The notes below the pieces were generated by a model. It worked only from the letters and a program-made list of their open reading frames with translations, was not told the origin of the DNA and searched no databases. A DNA stretch of 33,870 nt from Gammaproteobacteria bacterium. Lineage in GTDB: Bacteria > Pseudomonadota > Gammaproteobacteria > Arenicellales > Poriferihabitantaceae. Positions 16,474 through 24,658 of this stretch are shown piece by piece; positions within the stretch are counted from its first letter, which is position 1; every line of letters begins with the position of its first letter. Where the stretch lies: the NCBI GenBank assembly GCA_030432755.1, contig JAUILZ010000034.1, positions 1-33,870 of the forward strand, given 5' to 3'. The position numbers were made by a program, and so were the translations under genes.

Positions 16474-17273
16474 CACTGCACCCAGCGGCGGATGTAGCCG
16501 GATGTGTACTCGACCGCCATGACGATGAAGATGATCACCAGCAGGATGGCGGCGGCGGAGCTGTACTCATAGCGATCAAACGCGGTGAGCAGGGTGGCGC
16601 CGATGCCGCCGCCGCCGACGATGCCCACCACCGCGGATTCGCGAAAATTGATGTCGAAGCGATAGAGGCCGAGTCCAATCATGCGTGGCATGACCTGGGG
16701 CTGCACCGCGTAGTTCAGCCACTGGAACCAGCCCGCGCCGGTGGCCTTGATCGCCTCCGCCTGCACCGGGTCCATGTCCTCGATGTCCTCCGCGAGCAAC
16801 TTGCCGTAAAAACCGATGGTGGCGATGGACAGCGCGAGGAAGCCGGCAAACGGCCCGAAGCCGAACAGTTTGACGCAGAAGATGGCGAGTATGATCTCGG
16901 GAAAGGTGCGCGACACCGCGAGGATGGCGCGGCAGGCGTAGTACACCGGCTTGATCGACAGGTTGCGCGCGGCCCCGAGGCCCACCGGCACCGACAGCAC
17001 GATGCCCGCGACGGTGGAGATAACCGTCATCCAAAGGCTCTCGAGGATGCCCTCGAGGATCGAGTCCCAGCGGCTGGTGAAGTCCGGCGGAAAGAACGAG
17101 GCAACAAAGTCGCGTCCGCGAGGGAATCCTTCGGCAACCCGTCCCCAGTTGACGTCCATGGTGCCCAGCGCCAGCGCAAGGTAAACCGCGGCACCCAGCC
17201 ACAGGCCATGGCGTAGCCAGGGGTTGGCGATCATCGGCGGGCGGCGCCACTGCCGTTGGCGGGGTTCGCTCAA
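16473..17273 (-). CDS. phnE: Phosphonate-type ABC importer permease PhnE (first copy)
   Basis: A 266-residue permease homologous to its neighbour. Conserved region: [19 protein letters not shown], then [19 protein letters not shown]. The start is probably TTG at 17271-17273: it overlaps the phnC stop (TTGA) and has GGGGAGG a few bases upstream; ATG 13 codons later (17232-17234) has no comparable ribosome site. N-terminal residues 1-12 are basic (RQRQWRRPP), consistent with a cytoplasmic tail before the first helix. Works with the second PhnE, PhnC and PhnD. Confidence 0.9.
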   Translation of the reverse strand: MSEPRQRQWRRPPMIANPWLRHGLWLGAAVYLALALGTMDVNWGRVAEGFPRGRDFVASFFPPDFTSRWDSILEGILESLWMTVISTVAGIVLSVPVGLGAARNLSIKPVYYACRAILAVSRTFPEIILAIFCVKLFGFGPFAGFLALSIATIGFYGKLLAEDIEDMDPVQAEAIKATGAGWFQWLNYAVQPQVMPRMIGLGLYRFDINFRESAVVGIVGGGGIGATLLTAFDRYEYSSAAAILLVIIFIVMAVEYTSGYIRRWVQ

Positions 17274-18067
17274 GCCGCCTCCCCGTTTTCTTCGTCTTCC
17301 GCGTCCACCTTGCCGATGGTGGCTTCCCAGTCTTCCTCGCCATAGATCCGGGTCAACACTTCGGCGTCGAGCCCGTCCGGTGGGCCATCATAGACGATTT
17401 CGCCGAGTTGCAGACCCACAACCCGGCGGGCAAACATCTGCGCCAGTTGCACGTCGTGGATGTTGATGATGGCTGCCAACTGGCGCTCGTCACACAGTTC
17501 GCAGATCAGCCGCATGATCTGTCGCGATGTCTTGGGGTCGAGGCTGGCGGTGGGTTCGTCCACCAGCAACAGTGACGGGTTCTGGATCAGCGCGCGGCAG
17601 ATGCCGACGCGCTGTCGCTGGCCGCCGGAAAGCTCGTCGGCGCGCTTGTCAGCCATGTGATCGAGGCCCACCCGCTCGAGCAGGCGGAAGGCCTCCTGAA
17701 CATCAGACTGCGGAAATCGCCGCCACCAGCTACGCCAGAAGCCAACGTAGCCAAGTCGACCGGAAAGTACGTTCTCCATCACCGACAGCCTTTCCACCAG
17801 CGCGTATTCCTGGAAGATCATGCCCATGCGACGGCGGGCGCGGCGCAGGCCACCGATGCCAAGACCAGTGAGTTCGGTGCCATCAAGAAATATCTTCCCG
17901 GAGCTGGGTTCCACCAGCCGGTTTACGCAGCGTATCAGTGTGCTCTTGCCGGCGCCGGAAGGTCCGATCAGGGCCATGACCTGGCCTACCGGCACCTCCA
18001 GGGAAATTCCCTTGAGGGCCTTGTCGCCGGTGCGGTATTGCTTGACGAGGTTTTCTATTCGAAGCAT
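17270..18067 (-). CDS. phnC: Phosphonate-type ABC importer ATP-binding protein PhnC
   Basis: A 265-residue ATPase that energises the PhnE pair. Walker A GPSGAGKS at 35-42; [15 protein letters not shown] is the signature; [12 protein letters not shown] is Walker B; the PhnC-typical [19 protein letters not shown] contains the switch histidine. I choose ATG 18065-18067 ([11 protein letters not shown], the family start) rather than a TTG seven codons earlier. The C-terminal 30 residues are acidic ([11 protein letters not shown]). It lies 102 bp after phnD, a gap that contains a hairpin, and overlaps phnE by 4 bp. Confidence 0.92.
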   Translation of the reverse strand: MLRIENLVKQYRTGDKALKGISLEVPVGQVMALIGPSGAGKSTLIRCVNRLVEPSSGKIFLDGTELTGLGIGGLRRARRRMGMIFQEYALVERLSVMENVLSGRLGYVGFWRSWWRRFPQSDVQEAFRLLERVGLDHMADKRADELSGGQRQRVGICRALIQNPSLLLVDEPTASLDPKTSRQIMRLICELCDERQLAAIINIHDVQLAQMFARRVVGLQLGEIVYDGPPDGLDAEVLTRIYGEEDWEATIGKVDAEDEENGEAA

Positions 18068-18129
18068 GACCTGTCCCGCCCGGCGCAAGTGCGCCGGCGC
18101 ATGGTGGTGATCAGGGATAGTCCAAAAGG

Positions 18130-18160
18130 CCGCCGCGGCCGGTTTCCCGAACCGCGGCGG
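18130..18160 (-). promoter_or_regulatory. Strong hairpin between phnD and phnC
   Basis: CCGCCGCGG (18130-18138) pairs perfectly with CCGCGGCGG (18152-18160) around a 13-nt loop, 9 nt after the phnD stop. On the minus strand it is followed by CCTTTTGG, only a short T stretch, so partial termination or mRNA protection is more likely than complete termination. It would keep PhnD more abundant than the membrane subunits. Confidence 0.6.
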
Positions 18161-18169
18161 ACATGCGGA

Positions 18170-19141
18170 TCACTTGCAGTCGTAGCTCACGCCGTTGGCG
18201 GCGTCGATCTTGCGGATGATGTCCCAGTCGAACTTGTGGGTAATGGACACGAAGCGGCCTTCCTTCTGGAACTCGGCCTGCAGGTCGGAGCCTTCCCAGT
18301 CGAAGGTATAGAACGCCTGCTTAACACGGGCGGCCAGCTCCGGGTGGAGATTATGCGCATAGCCGTATCCGGTAGTCGGAAAAGTGGCGGACTTGTAAAT
18401 GGTGCGAATCTTGGCCTTGTCCACCACCTCGCGGTCGAACATGCGGTTCATCACCGAGTTGGCTACCGCGGCGACTTCATAGTCCTTGTTGGCCACACCA
18501 AGCACGGAGTTGTCATGCTTGCCTGAGAAGGCTGGCGTGAAATCGGTTTCCGCCACCAGTCCGAATTCCGACTTCAGTAATGCGGACGGCGCCTTGAACC
18601 CGGAATTGGAGGTGGGGGAGGTGAAGGCCATGGTACGGCCCTTGATGTCGGCCGGGGACTGGATGTCGCTGTCCGCCGGTACGATGATTTCCATTTCATA
18701 ACCGAAGGAGCCGTCGGCTGCCGCCATCATGGTGAACGGGACAAACCCGGCGCAGGATACCGCCACGGGGTTGCTGCCGGTGTTGAAACCCGCCACGTGC
18801 AGGCGGCCGGAGCGCATCGCCTCGAGCTGGGCGGAGTTGGACTGCACAGGGAAGAATACGACCTTCTTGCCGGTGACCTCGGCCATGTGATTGATGAATC
18901 CGTCCCAGACCTTGGCATAGACCGCGGGGTCTTCAACGGGCGTATAGGCGAAGACGATGGTATCGGGATCCACCCAGTCGGCGGAGTCCAGCGGCAGGTC
19001 GGCAACCAGGTCGCCGTCACGGTCGCAGTAGAGGCTGTCCAGGGTGCCGCGGGGGCAGTCTTCCTGTGCCTGGGCTGAGAGTGGTACGCCCAGCAGGGCG
19101 AGCAGGGCGAATTTACCCAGCAGGGAAATGGTGCTACGCAT
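18170..19141 (-). CDS. phnD: Phosphonate-type ABC importer substrate-binding protein PhnD
   Basis: A 323-residue periplasmic binding protein and first gene of the importer. Residues 1-25 form a Sec signal (LLALLGVPLSAQA). SPTSNSGFKAP (175-185) is the conserved phosphonate-binding STS/TSxSG segment; TGYGYAHNL (257-265) is the C-lobe region. Between the signal and the binding domain is an inserted segment CPRGTLDSLYCDRDGDLVAD whose DRDGDLVAD (40-48) looks like a DxDxD calcium-binding loop flanked by cysteines 29 and 39. ATG 19139-19141 has GAGGA upstream. Without neighbouring phosphonatase or C-P lyase genes the true ligand (phosphonate, phosphite, methylphosphonate) is open. Confidence 0.9.
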   Translation of the reverse strand: MRSTISLLGKFALLALLGVPLSAQAQEDCPRGTLDSLYCDRDGDLVADLPLDSADWVDPDTIVFAYTPVEDPAVYAKVWDGFINHMAEVTGKKVVFFPVQSNSAQLEAMRSGRLHVAGFNTGSNPVAVSCAGFVPFTMMAAADGSFGYEMEIIVPADSDIQSPADIKGRTMAFTSPTSNSGFKAPSALLKSEFGLVAETDFTPAFSGKHDNSVLGVANKDYEVAAVANSVMNRMFDREVVDKAKIRTIYKSATFPTTGYGYAHNLHPELAARVKQAFYTFDWEGSDLQAEFQKEGRFVSITHKFDWDIIRKIDAANGVSYDCK

Positions 19142-19267
19142 GATTCTCTGTCCTCATTGGTGGTCGTGTTTTCTAGTTCTCGCGGTTGCCCGCGCCCGGT
19201 CATTGCCCCGGGGCGGGCCAGTATAGCCCATGGTGGTTTGATTTTGAGCCTCGCAAAACGACGCGTG

Positions 19268-19281
19268 GCCCGCGATACAAT
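19268..19281 (+). promoter_or_regulatory. Candidate -10 region, shared 14-mer
   Basis: GCCCGCGATACAAT ends in a TACAAT hexamer, 36 nt before the histidine phosphatase start. The identical 14-mer lies at 31003-31016, 35 nt before the glutamate dehydrogenase start. No good -35 is visible in either copy. Confidence 0.45.
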
Positions 19282-19317
19282 CAGGCCACCTCTGATCAAA
19301 GAGCCTGTTCGCCAGCC

Positions 19318-19968
19318 ATGTCCGGCACGTTGCCAGAAGTCCTGTCCAATCGCTACTTCGTCATGCGCCACGGGCACAGCATGGCGAATGCCGCCGGTAT
19401 CGTCATCAGCGACCCCGCCAACGGCGTAACGAACTACGGCCTCAGCGATGCCGGTCGAGAACAGGTCGCCCACAGCATCACGCGGACGGATTCCCTGACC
19501 GCGGAAACGCGGGTGTTCTGCTCCGACTTCCTGCGCGCAAGGGAAACCGCGAACATGGTTTGCGCGGCACTTGGGTCCGGCTGCGAACTTTGCGCGGACG
19601 AACGCCTGCGCGAGCGGTTCTTCGGCCGGTACGAGGGAGGGGACGCGGCGATCTATCCGGAAATCTGGCGCCTCGACCGCGAGGATCCTTCCCACGAAAC
19701 CGGGGGCGTGGAGAGCGCGTTGTCGGTGTCGCACCGTGTTTCCGCGCTGGTGAACGAACTGGAGCACGAGGCCAGCGGGACGGTCTACCTACTCGTCGCC
19801 CATGGCGATCCCTTGCAGATTCTGCAGGCCGTATTTCACGGCCTCGACGTTGGCCGGCATCGTGAAATCGAGCATCTTGAAACCGCCGAGATCCGGGAGT
19901 TGCATCGTATCGGACCAGACACGTCGGACACCACTCTTCAGCGACGCACGACCGTCGCAGCCCGGTGA
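19318..19968 (+). CDS. Histidine phosphatase family protein (phosphoglycerate mutase-like)
   Basis: A 216-residue cytosolic member of the branch-1 histidine phosphatase superfamily. The catalytic RHG is R17-H18-G19 (MRHGHSMAN); FCSDFLRARETA (67-78) carries the second phosphate-binding arginine; RERFFGRYEG (98-107) has the acid/base glutamate region; and VAHGDPLQ (160-167) provides the second catalytic histidine H162. All core residues are present, so it should be active; the substrate is not predictable. ATG 19318 gives the family-typical N-terminus; no strong ribosome site is seen. It diverges from phnD across 176 bp, so both could share control, but a link to phosphonate use is only positional. 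Confidence 0.88.
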   Translation: MSGTLPEVLSNRYFVMRHGHSMANAAGIVISDPANGVTNYGLSDAGREQVAHSITRTDSLTAETRVFCSDFLRARETANMVCAALGSGCELCADERLRERFFGRYEGGDAAIYPEIWRLDREDPSHETGGVESALSVSHRVSALVNELEHEASGTVYLLVAHGDPLQILQAVFHGLDVGRHREIEHLETAEIRELHRIGPDTSDTTLQRRTTVAAR

Positions 19969-20032
19969 CAGTGAATGAAGGATTGGTAACTTGTAATCAC
20001 CTCTATGATCGGTCAAAGTAGCACAACTTCTC

Positions 20033-20398
20033 ATGCTTACCAGTTTGATGCGATCGGATCATCCGTTGTACCGCGCCGCCCGGTTCGTGGCGGTTCCCGC
20101 CCTCCTGATCCTGGCCTCCGGTTGTACCACCTACTACGGCTCGGCAACCTTCCAAAGTGACCCGCCCGGTGTTTCCGTTCATGACCTCGAGGACGGCACC
20201 GTGATCGGCGTCACCCCGGTCAAGTATGTCTGGCGAAGCAAGGATTCCCGGCGCAAGTACATGAACATCCGCCTGCACAAGGACGGCTATGTCGACGCGG
20301 TGAAGTCGTTCTGGCTGGCGCTGGACTACAACAGCGCCGAGGATGCCGCGCAGAATCCTCAGCAGGTAACCTTCGATCTCAACAAGCAATCGCAGTAA
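20033..20398 (+). CDS. Small lipoprotein with PEGA-like domain
   Basis: A 121-residue exported lipoprotein. A signal sequence ends in the lipobox LASGC (lipidated Cys about residue 31). The mature part, ATFQSDPPGVSVHDLEDGT...GVTPVKYVW, matches the PEGA-type pattern (SxPxGAxVxxDGxxxGxTP), a small beta-sandwich seen in surface proteins. ATG 20033 is used here; ATG 20048 would shorten it by five residues and no ribosome site decides between them. The next lipoprotein begins 6 bp after its stop, so the two form a pair, probably after 64 bp of leader from the phosphatase. Function unknown. Confidence 0.75.
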   Translation: MLTSLMRSDHPLYRAARFVAVPALLILASGCTTYYGSATFQSDPPGVSVHDLEDGTVIGVTPVKYVWRSKDSRRKYMNIRLHKDGYVDAVKSFWLALDYNSAEDAAQNPQQVTFDLNKQSQ

Positions 20399-20404
20399 AG
20401 CATC

Positions 20405-20779
20405 ATGCGTTTTTTCTCCCTGTTTCGCGGAACCCTGCTCGTCCTGTCGCTGACCCTCGTCGCCGGCTGCGCGAGCACCGTTCGTACCGTGCCGTTCCAG
20501 ATCCAGTCCGATCCCCTCGGCGCCACCGTGCTCTACCAGGTGCGCGCGGACGCCCAGGACAGCCCGAACTATGACTGGATCTTCCTCGGCCACACCCCGC
20601 TGGACGTGCGCCGCGCCATTCTCAGCCGCGATCTCAAGCGCGCCGATTCGTTCGTGATCCGGGTAATGAAGGACGGCTTCCTGGACCAGCACAAATCCTG
20701 GACCGGCGAACAGATCGTCGACGAGGCGAAGACCAAGGGCGGAGTGTTCTGGAACCCCCGCCTGGTCCCGTCCGGCTGA
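20405..20779 (+). CDS. Small lipoprotein, second of a pair
   Basis: A 124-residue exported lipoprotein with lipobox LVAGC (Cys about 22). The mature domain FQIQSDPLGATVLYQVRADA...IFLGHTPLDV is again a PEGA-like pattern and resembles the preceding protein in the SDPxG and GxTP positions and in a shared KDGF/KDGY motif (MKDGFLDQHKSW; HKDGYVDAVKSF), pointing to an ancient tandem duplication. It begins at ATG 20405. Residue Ala after the +2 position does not signal inner-membrane retention, so outer-membrane attachment is expected. Role unknown. Confidence 0.75.
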   Translation: MRFFSLFRGTLLVLSLTLVAGCASTVRTVPFQIQSDPLGATVLYQVRADAQDSPNYDWIFLGHTPLDVRRAILSRDLKRADSFVIRVMKDGFLDQHKSWTGEQIVDEAKTKGGVFWNPRLVPSG

Positions 20780-21083
20780 TCGGGCTCAAGCCTGCCTATG
20801 CTCGGCGGATTTTGAGGCCGGCTTCTGTAGTTAGTGTTTTCGCGGGCCCGGCTTCCTGCCGGGAATAATTCCCGCCATGCTTCGGCACGTCCTGTCTGTG
20901 GACTTTCTCACAGTATTCTCCGACCCATGGGGGTACGCTGACTGAAACGTCGCGCGCACAGTTGCGCGGCATGCAGCATTCGGGCGGACGGTTTCAATGT
21001 CGGGTGTCCCGTGATGTATGCGGCGTCACCCTCTTGGCGTCGTGACGGGGCGCCCGGCGCCGGAATCGTCCGCGACCAGGTCC
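20780..21083. other. Gene-free stretch between convergent genes
   Basis: A 304-bp interval with no convincing ORF. A 6-bp hairpin CCCGGC-TTCCT-GCCGGG at 20847-20863, followed by AATAATT, is a weak terminator candidate for the lipoprotein pair. Nothing else recognised. Confidence 0.4.
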
Positions 21084-21779
21084 TCAGGCCCGGTCTCCGG
21101 ATTCCTGCCCACCCGATTCCTGATCACCCTGAACCTCGGCAATGCGCGTGATCTTCTGGCGGATGGCCCGGTTGCGCAGGGTGATGGCGCGGATCTTCTG
21201 TAGCGTCAACGTATCGAGATCGGCGAGCCAGGCGCGGATACCGGCGCTGCGTTTTCCCGCGGTGGCGGCGGCGCTGAAGATCGCCGACTCCTGGGTGCGC
21301 TGAACCATGGTCTTGCGGGTGATGTTGAAGCTGAAGGCAAGGAACGCAAGGACAATCACCACGGGAAAAAACGCCACCAGGATGACCGCCTTGCGCGGCC
21401 GGTCGTAGCCCGCCCAGAACCGCTTCAGTCCACGGAAGAACTGCCTGCCGCGACGCAGGAACATGACCTTGGCGCGGCGTATCCAGTACCAGCGATGCTG
21501 CGAAAAGAAGATGCCGTAGCGCAGGAACAGGGTCTTGAACAGCTTGAGAAAGAACAGCTTCAGCAGGTGCCAGCCGAGCACCAGGAGGGACTTCGCCAGC
21601 GACAGCAGCTTGGAGGTGGCGAGCTTCTTCAATACCACCTTGAGAAAGGGCAGGAATACGACCCACAGGTTATGGGAAACCCAGTTCACCACCGCGGTAT
21701 GGTGAATGACGAGCCACGCAAGTTCCGCCGTGATCACGGCGAGGGAGAAACCAAGTACAACGCGATGAGTGGAAGACAC
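21084..21779 (-). CDS. Basic membrane protein of unknown function
   Basis: A 231-residue protein I cannot assign to a family. The likely start is GTG 21777-21779 (V-S-S-T-H-R); the frame stays open far upstream as an antisense artefact and no ribosome site fixes the start. Layout: a membrane segment at 8-25, a second hydrophobic region at 36-50, an unusual Leu/Phe/Lys-rich amphipathic stretch at 50-90 (e.g. LLKLFFLKLFKTLFLRYG), an Arg-rich patch at 96-130, a strong membrane helix at 131-151, then a cytoplasmic or periplasmic helical tail rich in Arg with EAVQGDQESGGQE-like acidic end. It is divergent from the P-type ATPase gene across 259 bp. The composition is consistent with a real membrane protein. 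Confidence 0.6.
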   Translation of the reverse strand: MSSTHRVVLGFSLAVITAELAWLVIHHTAVVNWVSHNLWVVFLPFLKVVLKKLATSKLLSLAKSLLVLGWHLLKLFFLKLFKTLFLRYGIFFSQHRWYWIRRAKVMFLRRGRQFFRGLKRFWAGYDRPRKAVILVAFFPVVIVLAFLAFSFNITRKTMVQRTQESAIFSAAATAGKRSAGIRAWLADLDTLTLQKIRAITLRNRAIRQKITRIAEVQGDQESGGQESGDRA

Positions 21780-22038
21780 GGGAATTGTGCAGGTGGACCG
21801 TGAGCCTTTCTGCCAGGCGCGCAATGTTGAACGCTTTTCCCCGTGTTGTCGAGGTACACTGCGGACCTGCGGCAGGCTCCCGACGCAACGGGTGGTTCCG
21901 GACGAGCGACCTCTCTGCGTCAGGTGTCTACATGGTGATGCAATCGATACAGGATCCGTAAGGAGTGTCCGCTGAATCCTCTTGTCCGCCCCGGGGCGCG
22001 CAAACCTGCGTGCAACTTCGCATTTGCGGGTGCCCGGG

Positions 22039-24651
22039 ATGAACCGGATCGTGTTCGAGGTATCCACGCCCTGGGCGAGAGACGCCGCCGACGTTGTCGC
22101 CGCCCTTGGCGCCGATGCAAGCCGGGGGCTTTCCCGACAGGAGGTGGTCAGGCGGCTTGCGGCCCACGGCCCCAATACGTTGCGCCAGGTGCGCAAGCGC
22201 AGCGTGTGGCTGATCCTCGTGGCGCAGTTCAGGAGCCTTCTCATCGCGCTGCTCTGCGCGGCGCTCGTTGCAGCGATGCTGTTCGGGGAGTGGATCGAGG
22301 CCGGAACCATCGGCGCCGTGATCGTCATCAATGCCGCACTCGGTTTCGTCACCGAATTGCGGGCGGTACGGTCGATGGAAGCCCTGCGCAAGATGGCCGC
22401 CACCGGGGCCAGGGTGCGGCGCGAGGGCGAGATCGCCGTCGTTGCGGCGGCGGACCTGGTTCCCGGTGACGTGGTGCTGCTGGAGGGCGGAGACGTCGTC
22501 ACTGCCGATATCCGCATCATCGAGGCGTCCAGGCTGCAGGCCAACGAGTCGGCACTGACCGGCGAGTCCGTGCCCTCGGGTAAATCCGTGAGGGCGGTCC
22601 CGAAGGACGCCGCCATCGGAGATCGGGAGACGATGCTGTTCAAGGGTACTGTCGTCACCCGCGGAACGGCCACGGGGCTGGTCGTCGCCACGGGCATGGA
22701 CACCGAACTCGGGCGCATTACCCGTCTCGTTGAGGAGGCGAGCGAGGAACACACGCCGCTCGAGAGACGGCTCAACAGCCTGGGACAGGGGCTCGTCTGG
22801 GTGACCCTGGTAATTGCATTGCTCGTCGCGGGCGCCGGTTATGCCGCCGGCCAGGATCTCTACCTGATCATAGAAACCGCCATTGCCCTGGCGGTGGCGG
22901 CGGTACCGGAGGGTCTGCCCGTCATCGCGACCATTGCCCTGGCGCGGGGCATGCATCGCATGGCGAGGGAGAACGCCCTGGTGAACCGGCTTTCGGCGGT
23001 CGAGACGCTGGGTGCAACCAGCGTGATATGTACCGACAAGACAGGGACGCTTACCGAGAACCGGATGCATGTCCACGAGTTGCTTACCGGCCCCGAAGCG
23101 GATGAAAGGCGCCGCGCGCTGGAGGTCGCGGTGCTCTGCAACAACGCTGAACTCGGCGGTGATGATCCTGATGGAACCGGTGACCCGATGGAGGTGGCTT
23201 TGCTGCGCGCGGGCCGGGATGAAGGTATCGATCGAGCATCGATGTTGCAATCGTGGCCGCAGGTTCGTGAGGTTGCCTTCGATCCGGACCTCATGATGAT
23301 GGCGAGCATTCACCGTGCGGGTGACGTCTACCGTGTAGCAGTCAAGGGGGCGCCGGAACAGGTGGTTGCGGCTTCACGCCAGTCCCCGCAAGACAAGGCC
23401 CGCTGGATCGCCGAAAGCGAGCGCCTCGCCGGTGAGGGGCTGCGCGTCCTCGCGTTGGCGGAGAAGACGTTGCCGGCGCCATCGGTCGACGTGTACGCCG
23501 AACTAGACCTTCTCGGCCTTGTTGCCATGCACGATCCGCCGCGCGAGGAAGTCGGCGCGACACTCAAGGCTTGCCACCAGGCCGGAATTCGCGTGGTCAT
23601 GGTAACCGGTGACCACCCGGTGACGGCCCGGAACATTGCCCGCGCCACCGGTCTCGTCGATGACGACGGGGTGGAGGTAATTCTCGGCCAGGAAATCGGC
23701 GAACCCGAAACGCTGGACGTGGTGCAGAGGGAACGCCTGGTCAACGCCCCGGTGTTCGCGCGCGTGAATCCGAAGCAGAAGCTCGACCTCATCGCACTGC
23801 ACCAGCAGGCGGGCTCCATCGTCGCGATGACCGGCGACGGGGTGAACGATGCGCCGGCCCTGCGCAAGGCGGACATTGGCGTCGCCATGGGTGCCCGTGG
23901 CACCGGCGCCGCCAGGGAAGCTGCCGCGATGGTGCTAAAGGACGATGACCTTTCGACCCTCGAGGTCGCCATCGCCGAGGGCCGCACCATCTTCGACAAC
24001 ATCCGCAACTTCGTGGTCTACCTCCTGTCGTGCAATATCAGCGAAATCCTGGTGGTCGCCATCGCTGCGGCGGCGGCCCTGCCGCTGCCGCTGCTTCCCC
24101 TGCACATACTCTTCCTCAACCTCGTCACGGACGTCTTTCCCGCTCTCGCCCTGGGCGTCGGCGAAGGGGCCGAGGAACGCATGCGACGCCCGCCGCGACC
24201 CGCTGACGAACCGGTGGTGGCGGCGCGCCATTGGCAGGCCATCCTGGCCTACGGCGTTGTCCTGACGGGCAGCGTGCTGGCGGCGTTCATGATTGCCCTG
24301 GCGAACCCCGCCATCTCGGACGAGTCGGCGGTCACGGTGTCCTTCCTGACCCTGGCATTTGCGCAGCTCTGGCACGTCTTCAACATGCGCCGCGATCACG
24401 GCGGCCTGCTGGACAACGAGATCACGCGCAATTCCTGGATCTGGGGGGCGCTTGCGCTGTGCGTGGCGATCCTGCTCGCCGCGGTTTACGTGGAGCCACT
24501 GGCGCGCCTGTTGTCGCTTCATCCACCCTCCGCTGAAGCCTGGCTCCTGGTGCTGGGCATGAGCCTGGTGCCGCTGGTGGTCGGCCAGGTCGCGATGACC
24601 GCGCGCGCTCTGTGGAATTCGCGTCAGCCCCGCTCGAGAACCGTTTGCTGA
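22039..24651 (+). CDS. P2-type cation-transporting ATPase, Ca2+-like
   Basis: An 870-residue inner-membrane ion pump. Motifs in order: actuator TGES 174-177; PEGL 290-293 in helix 4; phosphorylation site D333 in DKTGTLT; hinge MTGDGVNDAPAL; then helices 5 and 6. The Ca2+-site residues of SERCA-type pumps appear conserved: the PEGL Glu, N and E in SCNISEI (helix 5), and N, T, D in FLNLVTDVFPALALG (helix 6). Hence Ca2+ (or Mn2+) export is favoured over Na+/K+ or heavy metals. I prefer ATG 22039; a TTG at 21982 would add 19 residues. No strong ribosome site. The gene ends 7 bp from the convergent DUF4340 gene. Confidence 0.9.
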   Translation: MNRIVFEVSTPWARDAADVVAALGADASRGLSRQEVVRRLAAHGPNTLRQVRKRSVWLILVAQFRSLLIALLCAALVAAMLFGEWIEAGTIGAVIVINAALGFVTELRAVRSMEALRKMAATGARVRREGEIAVVAAADLVPGDVVLLEGGDVVTADIRIIEASRLQANESALTGESVPSGKSVRAVPKDAAIGDRETMLFKGTVVTRGTATGLVVATGMDTELGRITRLVEEASEEHTPLERRLNSLGQGLVWVTLVIALLVAGAGYAAGQDLYLIIETAIALAVAAVPEGLPVIATIALARGMHRMARENALVNRLSAVETLGATSVICTDKTGTLTENRMHVHELLTGPEADERRRALEVAVLCNNAELGGDDPDGTGDPMEVALLRAGRDEGIDRASMLQSWPQVREVAFDPDLMMMASIHRAGDVYRVAVKGAPEQVVAASRQSPQDKARWIAESERLAGEGLRVLALAEKTLPAPSVDVYAELDLLGLVAMHDPPREEVGATLKACHQAGIRVVMVTGDHPVTARNIARATGLVDDDGVEVILGQEIGEPETLDVVQRERLVNAPVFARVNPKQKLDLIALHQQAGSIVAMTGDGVNDAPALRKADIGVAMGARGTGAAREAAAMVLKDDDLSTLEVAIAEGRTIFDNIRNFVVYLLSCNISEILVVAIAAAAALPLPLLPLHILFLNLVTDVFPALALGVGEGAEERMRRPPRPADEPVVAARHWQAILAYGVVLTGSVLAAFMIALANPAISDESAVTVSFLTLAFAQLWHVFNMRRDHGGLLDNEITRNSWIWGALALCVAILLAAVYVEPLARLLSLHPPSAEAWLLVLGMSLVPLVVGQVAMTARALWNSRQPRSRTVC

Positions 24652-24658
24652 GGAAAGT

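Noticed and set aside
20847..20863. CCCGGC hairpin as a firm intrinsic terminator
   Set aside because: Only six base pairs and no T-run; kept only as a weak candidate in the gap description.
21780..22775. Long upstream continuation (332 codons) of the membrane-protein frame on the minus strand
   Set aside because: It lies antisense to the P-type ATPase N-terminus, is Ser/Thr/Arg-rich without domains, and the recognisable membrane protein begins only near 21779.
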